Part shown: piece by piece, positions 16,428-23,815 of the stretch
How positions within the stretch are numbered: the first letter of the stretch is position 1
How the letters are laid out: every line of letters starts with the position of its first letter
Assembly: GCA_023251935.1 (NCBI GenBank)
Contig: JAHEXV010000012.1
Coordinates: forward strand, 1-49,971
Length of the DNA stretch: 49,971 nucleotides
Source: a bacterium
Lineage (GTDB): Bacteria; Actinomycetota; Thermoleophilia; Solirubrobacterales; 70-9
Reading direction: 5' to 3'
Notes under the pieces: generated by a model
The model's input: the letters and a program-made list of their open reading frames with translations, nothing else
What the model was told of the DNA's origin: nothing
Databases searched by the model: none
Made by a program: the position numbers and the translations under genes

Positions 16428-17845
16428 CCTTGCCCGCCGCCGCCTTCTCGCCGTCGAGCGACTTCGTCACCGCGTGCTACATCGTCGCCTTCTCGCTGTT
16501 CATCATCGGCGTCCGGCAGGGGACCCATCCAACCACGGCGCGGCGCGGAAACCTGATCGCCGCCGGCGGCATGGCGATCGCGGTCGCGATCACCCTGTCG
16601 CTGGACGTGATCGGCAACGGCGTCCTGATCCTGATCGGGATCCTGATCGGGGCCCTGGTCGGGGCGGTCGCATCGCGGCGGGTGCAGATGACCCAGATGC
16701 CGCAGATGGTTGCCCTCTACAACGGCGTCGGCGGCGGCGCGGCGGCGCTGATCGCCTGGGCCGAGTTCCGTCATCAGCTCGCGCTCGGCGGCGACATCCC
16801 GCTCGACGTGATGATCCCGATCCTGTTCTCGGCCGTGATCGGCTCGGTCTCGTTCTGGGGCTCGAACATCGCCTTCGCGAAGCTCCAAGAGCTGATCTCC
16901 GGGCGTCCGATCGGCTTCCCCGGACAGCACATCGTCAACGCCGTGCTCCTGGCAGCGATTCTCGCCGGTTGCGTCGTCCTCTCCGCCAACCACGACTCCA
17001 GCCCGTCACAGGGGCTGTTCATCGCCGTTCTGATCGCGGCGGCGATCCTCGGCAACCTGTTCGTGCTGCCGATCGGCGGCGCCGACATGCCGGTGGTGAT
17101 CTCGCTCCTGAACGCGTTCACCGGGCTCGCCGCCGCGGCCGCCGGATTCGCGCTCGACAACGTGGTCCTGATCGTCGCCGGCACACTCGTCGGCTCCTCG
17201 GGAACGATCCTCACGATCGCGATGTCGCGGGCCATGAACCGCTCGATCGGCAACCTGCTGTTCTCGGGCTTCGGCGCCGTCGCCACCGGGGCGGCCGCGG
17301 GGGGCGAGGAGCGCCCCGTGACCTCGATCGGCGCCCAGGACGCGGCGATCAAGCTCGCCTACGCCGACTCGGTGGTCTTCGTCCCCGGGTACGGGATGGC
17401 CGTCGCCCAGGCCCAGCACGCGGTCAAGGAGCTCGCCAACGAGCTCGAGAAGCACGGCGTCAGGGTGGCCTTTGCGATTCACCCGGTGGCCGGCCGGATG
17501 CCGGGACACATGAACGTGCTGCTGGCCGAGGCGGACGTGCCCTACGAGCAGCTCAAGGAGATGGACGAGATCAACCCGGAGATGCCGCAGACGGACGTCG
17601 CGGTGGTGATCGGAGCCAACGACGTCACCAACCCGGCGGCCAAGAACGACCCCAGCTCGCCGATCGCCGGGATGCCGATCATCGAGGTCAACGAGGCCCG
17701 CGAGGTGATCGTGATCAAGCGCTCCCTGAGCCCGGGCTTCGCGGGAATCGACAACGACCTCTTCTACGAGCCCAACACCTCGATGCTGTTCTCGGACGCC
17801 AAGCAGGCCGCCGCCGACATCGCCTGGGAGGTCCAGGAGCTCTAG
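16424..17845 (+). CDS. pntB: NAD(P) transhydrogenase beta subunit (PntB)
   Basis: A 473-residue beta subunit. About nine membrane helices come first (residues roughly 10-270), including the proton-channel region QMVALYNGVGGGAAALIAWAEF and SNIAFAKLQELISGRP. The soluble dIII NADP(H) domain follows with VPGYGMAVAQAQHAVKELANELEKHG, FAIHPVAGRMPGHMNVLLAEA, VVIGANDVTNPAAK and SLSPGFAGIDNDLFYEPNTSMLFSDAK. All binding motifs are intact. It completes a functional pntAA-pntAB-pntB operon supplying NADPH. The opposing lapA-like gene ends 16 bases beyond the stop. Confidence 0.95.
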   Translation: MTLPAAAFSPSSDFVTACYIVAFSLFIIGVRQGTHPTTARRGNLIAAGGMAIAVAITLSLDVIGNGVLILIGILIGALVGAVASRRVQMTQMPQMVALYNGVGGGAAALIAWAEFRHQLALGGDIPLDVMIPILFSAVIGSVSFWGSNIAFAKLQELISGRPIGFPGQHIVNAVLLAAILAGCVVLSANHDSSPSQGLFIAVLIAAAILGNLFVLPIGGADMPVVISLLNAFTGLAAAAAGFALDNVVLIVAGTLVGSSGTILTIAMSRAMNRSIGNLLFSGFGAVATGAAAGGEERPVTSIGAQDAAIKLAYADSVVFVPGYGMAVAQAQHAVKELANELEKHGVRVAFAIHPVAGRMPGHMNVLLAEADVPYEQLKEMDEINPEMPQTDVAVVIGANDVTNPAAKNDPSSPIAGMPIIEVNEAREVIVIKRSLSPGFAGIDNDLFYEPNTSMLFSDAKQAAADIAWEVQEL

Positions 17846-17861
17846 CCCGCGGGCCGGGTCG

Positions 17862-18104
17862 CTACTCGCTGCGCCGGCGCTGGCGGACGAGCGGGCCGAC
17901 GTAGCCGATCACGGCGCCCAGAATCGCGGCGATCAAGAGCGCGAAGATCAGCGGCGTCGTCGTGTCGATGAACAGGAACTTGACCTTCACCTTCTGGGAG
18001 TTCTGGAAGATGAAGATGATCGCCACCAGCACCGCGGCGCCGAGGCCCCAGCTCCTCCAGTTTCGCTGCTTCGGCTGTGAGCGAAGCTCGTGCGGCTCTG
18101 CCAT
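17862..18104 (-). CDS. LapA-domain (DUF1049) small membrane protein
   Basis: An 80-residue protein with two membrane helices: WGLGAAVLVAIIFIFQNSQKVKVKFLFID (the QNSQKVxVxF turn is the LapA/DUF1049 hallmark) and PLIFALLIAAILGAVIGYVGPLV. A basic, charged tail ends the protein. LapA proteins are envelope-associated; the role in actinobacteria is unclear. ATG 18104 is supported by TAAAGT ending 7 bases upstream. A longer N-terminal open frame exists but is low-complexity shadow. Confidence 0.85.
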   Translation of the reverse strand: MAEPHELRSQPKQRNWRSWGLGAAVLVAIIFIFQNSQKVKVKFLFIDTTTPLIFALLIAAILGAVIGYVGPLVRQRRRSE

Positions 18105-18111
18105 CGCGGCG

Positions 18112-18117
18112 ACTTTA
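18112..18117 (-). promoter_or_regulatory. -10 box TAAAGT for LapA-like gene
   Basis: Minus-strand TAAAGT ends 7 bases before ATG 18104 and fixes the start of the 80-residue LapA-like protein. Confidence 0.5.
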
Positions 18118-18178
18118 TCTCCCCAGCCCGGCGCGGGTGAAGTCACGCGGCGCGCGCCACCGGTGCGATCCGGGCGCC

Positions 18179-18184
18179 TAGCGT
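18179..18184 (+). promoter_or_regulatory. -10 box TAGCGT for pseudopilin-like gene
   Basis: TAGCGT ends 6 bases before ATG 18191, so the predicted +1 is the A of the start codon: a fully leaderless arrangement. Confidence 0.5.
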
Positions 18185-18190
18185 CGCGCC

Positions 18191-19219
18191 ATGGACGAGC
18201 GGGGTCGCGAGGGTGGCCAGGCCACCGTCGAGTGGCTGGGCCTGGTGCTCCTCGTCTGCCTGGCGGTGGCCTCGGCGCTCGCCCTCGCCACCGGGCGAAT
18301 CCCCGCAGCCGGGCTCGCCAGGGCGATCGCGACCAGGCTGATCTGCGCGGCCGGCCTCTCGGACTCCTGCTCGGTGGACGGGGCCTTGGTCGCCGCCTAC
18401 GGCGCCGAACTTGCCGCGCGGGTGGAGGAGAGCGCCCCCGAGATCGTCTACGAGTCGGGGATCGGCGAGTTGCCAGTCGACTTCCGCTCCTGCCGCGGCG
18501 GGCGCTGCGCGGAGGGGCCGGACGGCGGTCCGGTATGGGAGTCGGACACCGGCGAGCGGGCGGCCGCGTTCGTCCACGTGGTCGACTGCCGCTCGCCGGG
18601 GTCTCGGCAGGCATCCGCGCGTCGCGGCTCGGACTGCTCGGGCCCCCGCGCCGGCAACGCCTACCTCCAATACTGGCTCTACTACGGCGACTCGGCGACC
18701 TCGCCGTGGAGCGAGCTGCCCGGCGCCCCTGGCGCTCATCGCGACGACTGGGAGGGCTACCAGGTGCGGATCGGGCCGGGCGGCGCCGAGGCGCGGGCGA
18801 CCTCCCACCACGGCTACGACTACCGCGGCGGCCCGCTCAACTGGCCGTCGGACGCCGGCCTCGTCTCGAAGTCCGCCTGGGGCGAGGACACCGGCCGCCT
18901 CTACGTCTCCGCGGGCAGCCACGCCGGACACGTTTACGAGCCGCCGCAGCTGGCGCCGATTCGAGGCGTCAGGACGACGGCCCGGGCCGGCGTCGCGATC
19001 GCCGCCGGGGTGATCGACGGAACCTCGCGCCGGCTGCGCGAACGGCGCCTCGCCGTTCGCTTCACGGCCCGGCGCCGACCCGGCCGCTGGACGCCGGCCT
19101 CCCGGCTCGTCCTGATCCCGATCGAGTCGCTCGACCCCGGCGACCAACGCGCTGCCTTCGCGATCGTCCCGCCGTGGCGAAAGCCGGTCTACTTCGACCC
19201 CGAGGACCGGGGGACCTGA
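18191..19219 (+). CDS. Pseudopilin-anchored protein with HRDDWE/GSHA domain, function unknown
   Basis: A 342-residue protein with two visible parts. The N-terminus has a type IVb prepilin-like signal: GG before Q10, then ATVE with Glu at +5 of the predicted mature protein, then a hydrophobic helix WLGLVLLVCLAVASALALA. This resembles Flp/TadE proteins. The exported part has cysteine pairs (RLICAAGLSDSC; CRGGRC; DCRSPGS with DCSG) and, from residue 160, YLQYWLYYGDS, HRDDWEGYQVRIG (183-195) and YVSAGSHAGHVYEP (GSHAGH 242-247). The HxxDWE plus GSHA pairing resembles Vps62/NPP1-like folds, where these residues bind metal. That assignment is tentative. No other pilus gene lies nearby. Divergent from the LapA-like gene. 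Confidence 0.8.
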   Translation: MDERGREGGQATVEWLGLVLLVCLAVASALALATGRIPAAGLARAIATRLICAAGLSDSCSVDGALVAAYGAELAARVEESAPEIVYESGIGELPVDFRSCRGGRCAEGPDGGPVWESDTGERAAAFVHVVDCRSPGSRQASARRGSDCSGPRAGNAYLQYWLYYGDSATSPWSELPGAPGAHRDDWEGYQVRIGPGGAEARATSHHGYDYRGGPLNWPSDAGLVSKSAWGEDTGRLYVSAGSHAGHVYEPPQLAPIRGVRTTARAGVAIAAGVIDGTSRRLRERRLAVRFTARRRPGRWTPASRLVLIPIESLDPGDQRAAFAIVPPWRKPVYFDPEDRGT

Positions 19220-19235
19220 GCCGGAGGGCACCGCC

Positions 19236-20003
19236 CTACCGGGGCGGCATCCGCAGGGCGCCGTCGAGGCGGATCGTCTCGCCGTTCAGCATCGGGTTCT
19301 CGACGATCTGGCGCGCGAGCGCCGCGAACTCGTCGGGTTGGCCGAGGCGGTTGGGGAAGGGGATCTGGGCCCCGAGCTCGGCGCGGGCCTCCTCCGGCAG
19401 CGCCGCCAGCAGAGGCGTGTCGAAGGTGCCGGGGGCGATCGTCACCACCCTGACCCCGCGGCTCGCCAGGTCGCGGGCCGCGGGCAGCGTCAGGCCGACG
19501 ATGCCGCCCTTGGAGGCCGAGTAGGCGACCTGTCCGATCTGGCCGTCGAAGGCGGCGATCGACGCGGTGTTGACGCAGACCCCCCGCTCGCCGCCCCCGT
19601 CCGGCTCGTTGTCGACCATCGCCGCGGCGGCGAGCCGCAGGACGTTGAAGGTGCCGATCAGGTTGACCTTGATCACGTTGTGGAAGATCTCGAGGTCGTG
19701 CGGACCCTGCTTGCCGGCCGTGCGCTGGGCCCAGCCGATCCCGGCGCAGCAGACCGAGATCCGCAGGCCGCCGTCGACCTCGGCGGCGGCATTCACCGCC
19801 GCCTGGACCGGCGCCGCCTCCATCACGTTGGCCTCCACGAAGCTGGCCCGCTCGCCGAGCTCGGCGGCCAGCGCCTCGCCCTTCTCGGGGTTGAGGTCGC
19901 AGATCACGACCCGGGCCCCGGCGTCGTGAAGCGCCCGAGCGGTGGCCGCTCCCAGTCCGGACGCCCCACCGGCGACCAGCGCGCTGGCGTTCTCGATCCG
20001 CAT
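19236..20003 (-). CDS. SDR family NAD(P)-dependent oxidoreductase
   Basis: A 255-residue short-chain dehydrogenase. The cofactor loop is [18 protein letters not shown] with D36-type acceptor in [14 protein letters not shown], suggesting NAD(H) preference. The active site has [23 protein letters not shown] (Ser, Tyr-X3-Lys). The tail [22 protein letters not shown] is typical of 3-hydroxyacyl-CoA dehydrogenase type-2 (HSD10-like) enzymes, so a role in acyl-CoA or branched-chain oxidation is plausible. The ATG is preceded by TAAGCT ending 9 bases upstream. Divergent from egtB with 37 bases between starts. Confidence 0.9.
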   Translation of the reverse strand: MRIENASALVAGGASGLGAATARALHDAGARVVICDLNPEKGEALAAELGERASFVEANVMEAAPVQAAVNAAAEVDGGLRISVCCAGIGWAQRTAGKQGPHDLEIFHNVIKVNLIGTFNVLRLAAAAMVDNEPDGGGERGVCVNTASIAAFDGQIGQVAYSASKGGIVGLTLPAARDLASRGVRVVTIAPGTFDTPLLAALPEEARAELGAQIPFPNRLGQPDEFAALARQIVENPMLNGETIRLDGALRMPPR

Positions 20004-20012
20004 CGGCGCGGC

Positions 20013-20018
20013 AGCTTA
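20013..20018 (-). promoter_or_regulatory. -10 box TAAGCT for SDR gene
   Basis: Minus-strand TAAGCT ends 9 bases before the SDR ATG (20003). It is 10 bases from the divergent egtB -10. Confidence 0.45.
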
Positions 20019-20028
20019 GTTGGGTCGG

Positions 20029-20034
20029 TAGCCT
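20029..20034 (+). promoter_or_regulatory. -10 box TAGCCT for egtB
   Basis: TAGCCT ends exactly 6 bases before the ATT at 20041. Its own TAG is an in-frame stop, so egtB must start downstream of it. Confidence 0.5.
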
Positions 20035-20040
20035 GTTCGC

Positions 20041-21246
20041 ATTCCGGCGTCCGCCCAGGTCAGCACCCCCCAGGAGATCGCCGAGCGCTTGGAGGAGGCG
20101 AGGTTTCGCACCCTCCAGCTCGTCGAGCCGCTGTCGGACGAGCAACTCAACCGGGTCTACTCGCCGATCCTCAGCCCGCTGGCCTGGGACCTCGGGCACA
20201 TCGCCAACTTCGAGGAGCTGTGGCTGGTCCAGACGGTCGGGCGCCGCGAGCCGCTCGACGGCGAGCTGGGTCGTTTCTACGACGCGATCGAGAATCCCCG
20301 CTCGACTCGTAACGAGCTGCCGATCCTGCGCGGCGACGAGCTGCGCTCCTACCTCGACGAGGTGCGCGAGCGGACGCTGGAGGTGCTGGAGGGGATGGAT
20401 CTCGAGGCGTCCGAGGACCCCCTGCTGGCCGACGCCTTCGTCTACGAGCTGATCCTCGCTCACGAGCATCAGCACAACGAGACGATGCTCCAGCTGCTGC
20501 AGATGGTGGAGCGATACGAGCCCGTCGGGGCGCAGCCCCCGGGGTCCTCAGCGGGCGACGGCCCCGAGATGGTCCTGGTCGAGGGCGGCGAGGTCGAGGT
20601 CGGAGCCGCCGCGGAGGGATTCGCCTACGACAACGAGCGTCCACGCCACGCGGTCGAGCTGGAATCGTTCTGGATCGATCGAACCCCGGTCACCAACCGC
20701 TCGTACGCCGAGTACGTGAGGGACACCGGCGACGAGCCGCCGATGTACTGGGAGCCCGACGGCGATGGCTGGTGGGTGCGAACCGCGATGGGCAGCGCGG
20801 TCCCCCTCGATCGCGACCAGCCGGTCGTCCACGTCTCCTGGCATCAGGCGGACGCGTTCGCACGCTGGGCCGGCAAGCGGCTGCCGAGCGAGCTCGAGTG
20901 GGAGGCGGCCGCCGCGGGCGCCGACCCGGAGCACGCCAACCTTGACCAGCTCGCCTTCGGCTGCGCCGGCGCCGGCGCCTACGGGAAGGCCCCCTCCGAC
21001 TGCGGGGCGGTCCAGATGCTGGGCGACGTCTGGGAGTGGACCTCGTCGGACTTCACCGCCTACCCGGGCTTTCGCGCCTTTCCCTACCGCGAGTATTCCG
21101 AGGTCTTCTTCGGCGACGCCTACAAGGTGCTGCGAGGCGGCGCCTGGGCGACCCGCCGCAACGTGATTCGGCGAAGCTTCCGCAACTGGGACCTCCCCGA
21201 TCGACGTCAGATCTTTGCCGGCGTCCGCTGCGCCAAGGATGCCTGA
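20041..21246 (+). CDS. egtB: Ergothioneine biosynthesis protein EgtB, probable ATT start
   Basis: Non-haem iron sulfoxide synthase joining hercynine to a thiol donor with oxygen. The N-terminal DinB-like domain carries WDLGHIANFEELW (H53) and AHEHQHNETML (H141, H145), matching the three iron ligands. The C-terminal FGE-sulfatase-like domain includes VEVGA, WIDRTPVTNRSYAEYV, HVSWHQADAFARWAGKRLPSELEWEAAA and VWEWTSSDFTAYPGF. Between the in-frame TAG at 20029 and TTG 20089 there is no ATG or GTG. ATT 20041 sits exactly at leaderless spacing and gives a normal-length N-terminus with H53 close to the family's position 51. TTG 20089 would trim the first helix. egtD follows after 56 bases. Confidence 0.92.
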   Translation: MPASAQVSTPQEIAERLEEARFRTLQLVEPLSDEQLNRVYSPILSPLAWDLGHIANFEELWLVQTVGRREPLDGELGRFYDAIENPRSTRNELPILRGDELRSYLDEVRERTLEVLEGMDLEASEDPLLADAFVYELILAHEHQHNETMLQLLQMVERYEPVGAQPPGSSAGDGPEMVLVEGGEVEVGAAAEGFAYDNERPRHAVELESFWIDRTPVTNRSYAEYVRDTGDEPPMYWEPDGDGWWVRTAMGSAVPLDRDQPVVHVSWHQADAFARWAGKRLPSELEWEAAAAGADPEHANLDQLAFGCAGAGAYGKAPSDCGAVQMLGDVWEWTSSDFTAYPGFRAFPYREYSEVFFGDAYKVLRGGAWATRRNVIRRSFRNWDLPDRRQIFAGVRCAKDA

Positions 21247-21302
21247 TCCGGATGTGGCGCTGAAACGAATTGGGGACCAGAGGAGTCAGAGGAGGCAGCG
21301 TC

Positions 21303-22301
21303 ATGGATTCGCCAACTAACACGGTCGCCGAGCAGATAACGATCGACGTGCACCTGCCTCCCGGGGGCCCGCTCTCCGGGATGGCCGCCGATGTGCGGGC
21401 CGGGCTGACGAAGCCCTTCAAGGAGCTCTCCCCGCGCTACTTCTACGACCGGCGAGGCTCGGCGCTGTTCGAGGAGATCACCGACCTCCCCGAGTACTAC
21501 CCGACGCGAGCCGAGCGCGCGATCCTGGAGCACCGTTCCTCCGGGATCTGCGCCGCCGCCGGCGACCCGACCACCTTGATCGAGCTCGGATCGGGGTCGG
21601 CGGTGAAGACCCGCGTCCTGCTCGACGCGCTGGAGAAGGCGGGTTGCCTGGAGGCCTACGCCCCGGTCGACATCTCGGAGCAGATCACCCGCGACACGGC
21701 CGAGGCGATCGCCTCGGAGTACGGGATCCTCGTCCACGGCCTCGTCTGCGACTTCGAGCGCGACCTCGAGCGGATGCCGCTCTCGGGGCCGCGGGTGATC
21801 GCCTTGCTCGGCGGCACGATCGGGAACTTCGAGCCCGCGCAGCGCGCCAGCTTCCTGGCCCGGGTGGCGAACCTGCTGGGGCCGGATGACCACTTTCTGC
21901 TCGGCACCGACCTGGTCAAGGACCGTCAGCCGCTCGAGGCCGCCTATAACGATGCCGCCGGCGTCACCGCCGCCTTCAACAAGAACGTCCTCAGCGTGCT
22001 CAATCGCGAGCTCGACGCCGACTTCGACCTCGATGCGTTCGAGCACGTCGCCTTCTGGGACGCGGAGAACCTCTGGGTCGACATCCGCCTCCGCTCGCTT
22101 GCCCGTCAGGTGATCGAGATCTCCTCGCTCGGGATGAGCGTCGCCTTCGGGCGCGGCGAGGAGATGCGGACCGAGATTTCGACCAAGTTCGCCCGCGAGG
22201 GCCTCGCCGGAATCTACGCCGAGGCCGGCCTGGAGATGGTCGAGTGGTGGACCGACGCCGAGGACCTGTTCGCGCTCTCGCTCGCCCGACGGGCCGCCTA
22301 G
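21303..22301 (+). CDS. egtD: L-histidine N-alpha-methyltransferase EgtD
   Basis: A 332-residue SAM-dependent enzyme that trimethylates histidine to hercynine, the first step of ergothioneine synthesis. Landmarks: LSPRYFYDRRGSALFEEITDLPEYYPTRAE, LIELGSGSAVKTRVLLDAL (SAM motif I), YAPVDISEQI, LLGGTIGNFEPAQRASFL, GTDLVKDRQPLEAAYND and MRTEISTKF. ATG 21303 has a strong AGAGGAGG ribosome site ending 7 bases upstream, unlike the leaderless neighbours. It follows egtB, so hercynine is passed to EgtB. egtA, egtC and egtE are not in this window. Its stop overlaps that of the opposing LLM gene in a shared CTAG. Confidence 0.96.
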   Translation: MDSPTNTVAEQITIDVHLPPGGPLSGMAADVRAGLTKPFKELSPRYFYDRRGSALFEEITDLPEYYPTRAERAILEHRSSGICAAAGDPTTLIELGSGSAVKTRVLLDALEKAGCLEAYAPVDISEQITRDTAEAIASEYGILVHGLVCDFERDLERMPLSGPRVIALLGGTIGNFEPAQRASFLARVANLLGPDDHFLLGTDLVKDRQPLEAAYNDAAGVTAAFNKNVLSVLNRELDADFDLDAFEHVAFWDAENLWVDIRLRSLARQVIEISSLGMSVAFGRGEEMRTEISTKFAREGLAGIYAEAGLEMVEWWTDAEDLFALSLARRAA

Positions 22302-23233
22302 GAGCGGGGCGCCAGCGCCTCGATCATCTCTCCCAGTCGGTCGGGGGTCGTGACCGGGGTCAGGATCGGCAGCGTGATCCCGCCGTCGACGAAGGCCTCG
22401 AGCCGCTCCCGCATTTCGTCCGGGCTCCCAAAGACGAAGGTGTCCTCGATCACCTCCCACGGCGCGGCGGCGACGGCCGCCTCGCGGTCCTTCGTCTTCC
22501 AGGCGGCGACCATCGGGTCGATCCGCTCGCCGTAGCCCAACCAGCGGAAGAAGGCCTCGTACACCGGCACGGTGGCGTAGGAGGCGAACATGAACCGCGC
22601 CAGGGGCTCGACCTGCTCGCGCTCGCCCGGGAGGCAGAAGAAGCGGCACAGGAGCTCGAATCCCTCGGGCGCGGCTTCGAGCTCGCCCGTCACCCGAGGC
22701 AGGGCCGAGAGCGGCAGGAAGTTGGTGAACGCGCCGGCCGCCCGCTCGACCGCCAGCGCGAGCATCCTTCCCCGCAGGGCCGCGAGCACGATCGGCACCG
22801 GCTCGGCGGGCGGCTGCTCGAGCTTGAAGCCGGTCGAGGTGCGCTCGCCGGCGAAGGCGGGCTCGAGGAAGTCGAGGGTCTCGGAGATCCTGGTCAGCGG
22901 CTTGGCGAACGGCATCCGGTTCCAGCCCTCGACGATCCGGTCCGACGAGGCGCCGATCCCGAGCGCGAACCTGCCGCCGCTCGCATCCGAGAGCGCGGCC
23001 GCCTGCTGGGCGAGCAGCGCGGGACCCCGGGTGAACACGCCGACGACCCCGGTGCCGAGGCGGATCCGCTCGGTCCAGGCGGCGGCGAGCACCAGCGGCG
23101 TGAAGCCGTCCGGTCCCTGGGTCTCCCCACTCCACAGGTCGGTGTAGCCGGCGGCCTCCGCCTTGCGGACGAGCTCTGCGTGCTCGTGCAGCGGGAGGGC
23201 CGGGAGCGGCAGCGTCAGGCCCCAGCGTCGCAT
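22298..23233 (-). CDS. LLM class F420-dependent oxidoreductase (second copy)
   Basis: A 311-residue luciferase-like oxidoreductase: LTLPLPALPLHEHAELVRKAEAAGYTDLWSGET at the N-terminus, TERIRLGTGVVGVFTRGPALLAQQAAALSDASGGRFALGIGASS, then VPIVLAALRGRMLALAVERAAGAFTNFLPL. F420 is the probable cofactor, the substrate unknown. It is not closely similar to the LLM protein at 13553. Leaderless-type start: TAGGGT ends 6 bases before the ATG. Convergent with egtD, divergent from a small membrane protein gene. Confidence 0.9.
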   Translation of the reverse strand: MRRWGLTLPLPALPLHEHAELVRKAEAAGYTDLWSGETQGPDGFTPLVLAAAWTERIRLGTGVVGVFTRGPALLAQQAAALSDASGGRFALGIGASSDRIVEGWNRMPFAKPLTRISETLDFLEPAFAGERTSTGFKLEQPPAEPVPIVLAALRGRMLALAVERAAGAFTNFLPLSALPRVTGELEAAPEGFELLCRFFCLPGEREQVEPLARFMFASYATVPVYEAFFRWLGYGERIDPMVAAWKTKDREAAVAAAPWEVIEDTFVFGSPDEMRERLEAFVDGGITLPILTPVTTPDRLGEMIEALAPRS

Positions 23234-23239
23234 CGCGCG

Positions 23240-23245
23240 ACCCTA
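23240..23245 (-). promoter_or_regulatory. -10 box TAGGGT for second LLM gene
   Basis: Minus-strand TAGGGT ends exactly 6 bases before ATG 23233; the predicted +1 is the A of the start codon. Confidence 0.5.
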
Positions 23246-23278
23246 TTTGAATCCGATCCATCCGGGCCTGCGGTCGGT

Positions 23279-23284
23279 TAAGCT
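23279..23284 (+). promoter_or_regulatory. -10 box TAAGCT for membrane protein gene
   Basis: TAAGCT ends 7 bases before ATG 23292 and selects this start over in-frame codons further upstream. Confidence 0.5.
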
Positions 23285-23291
23285 CGCCGCG

Positions 23292-23798
23292 ATGGACTTC
23301 TCGCGCCTGGATCGCAACAGGGTGCTGCTGGGTGGGATCGGCTCGATCGTCCTGATCATCAGCATCCTGTTCCTCCCCTGGTACTCGCTCGCGCATACAG
23401 TCAGCCGGGATCCATCAAGCCAGAGCTATGACCCGAGCACGTTCATCTGTGGAACGGGTAACTACAGCTGCACCGGGTTCCAGACCTTCCCGATCCTGCG
23501 CTGGCTGCTGCTCGCCGGGGCCCTGGCACCGCTGATCCTCGCCTGGATCCTCGTCCGGGGCCACAGGCTCTCCTGGGCGCCAGGGGAGCTGACCATGATC
23601 GTCGGCTTCATCGCGATGGTCCTGATCGGCTACAACGGCCTGATCGACAAGCCCGGAACGGGCCCGCAGGAGGTCGGGGTCAGCCTCGACTACGGCTACT
23701 GGCTCGCGCTGCTGGGGTCGATCGCGATCGCGGCGACCGGCTTTCTGCGCTCGCAGGTCGGCCAGAAGCGAGAGCGCAAGGCGCCGGGAACGGTCTGA
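23292..23798 (+). CDS. Four-helix membrane protein of unknown function
   Basis: A 168-residue integral membrane protein, not recognised. Helices: VLLGGIGSIVLIISILFLPWYSL, then an outer loop of about 45 residues with a cysteine pair (ICGTGNYSC), ILRWLLLAGALAPLILAWILV, ELTMIVGFIAMVLIGYNGLI and YWLALLGSIAIAATGFL, ending in a basic cytoplasmic tail. The loop cysteines could form a disulfide outside the cell. Start ATG 23292 is supported by the TAAGCT box. glpX follows after 17 bases with its own -10, so coupling is uncertain. Confidence 0.75.
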   Translation: MDFSRLDRNRVLLGGIGSIVLIISILFLPWYSLAHTVSRDPSSQSYDPSTFICGTGNYSCTGFQTFPILRWLLLAGALAPLILAWILVRGHRLSWAPGELTMIVGFIAMVLIGYNGLIDKPGTGPQEVGVSLDYGYWLALLGSIAIAATGFLRSQVGQKRERKAPGTV

Positions 23799-23803
23799 GC
23801 GGG

Positions 23804-23809
23804 TAGGAC
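23804..23809 (+). promoter_or_regulatory. -10 box TAGGAC for glpX
   Basis: TAGGAC ends exactly 6 bases before ATG 23816. It is weaker than consensus at the last position. Confidence 0.4.
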
Positions 23810-23815
23810 GCTCGC

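Noticed and set aside
21207-23396. Minus-strand 729-codon open frame through egtD and the second LLM gene
   Set aside because: Antisense shadow of GC-rich coding DNA; no conserved motif, and egtD is unmistakable on the other strand.
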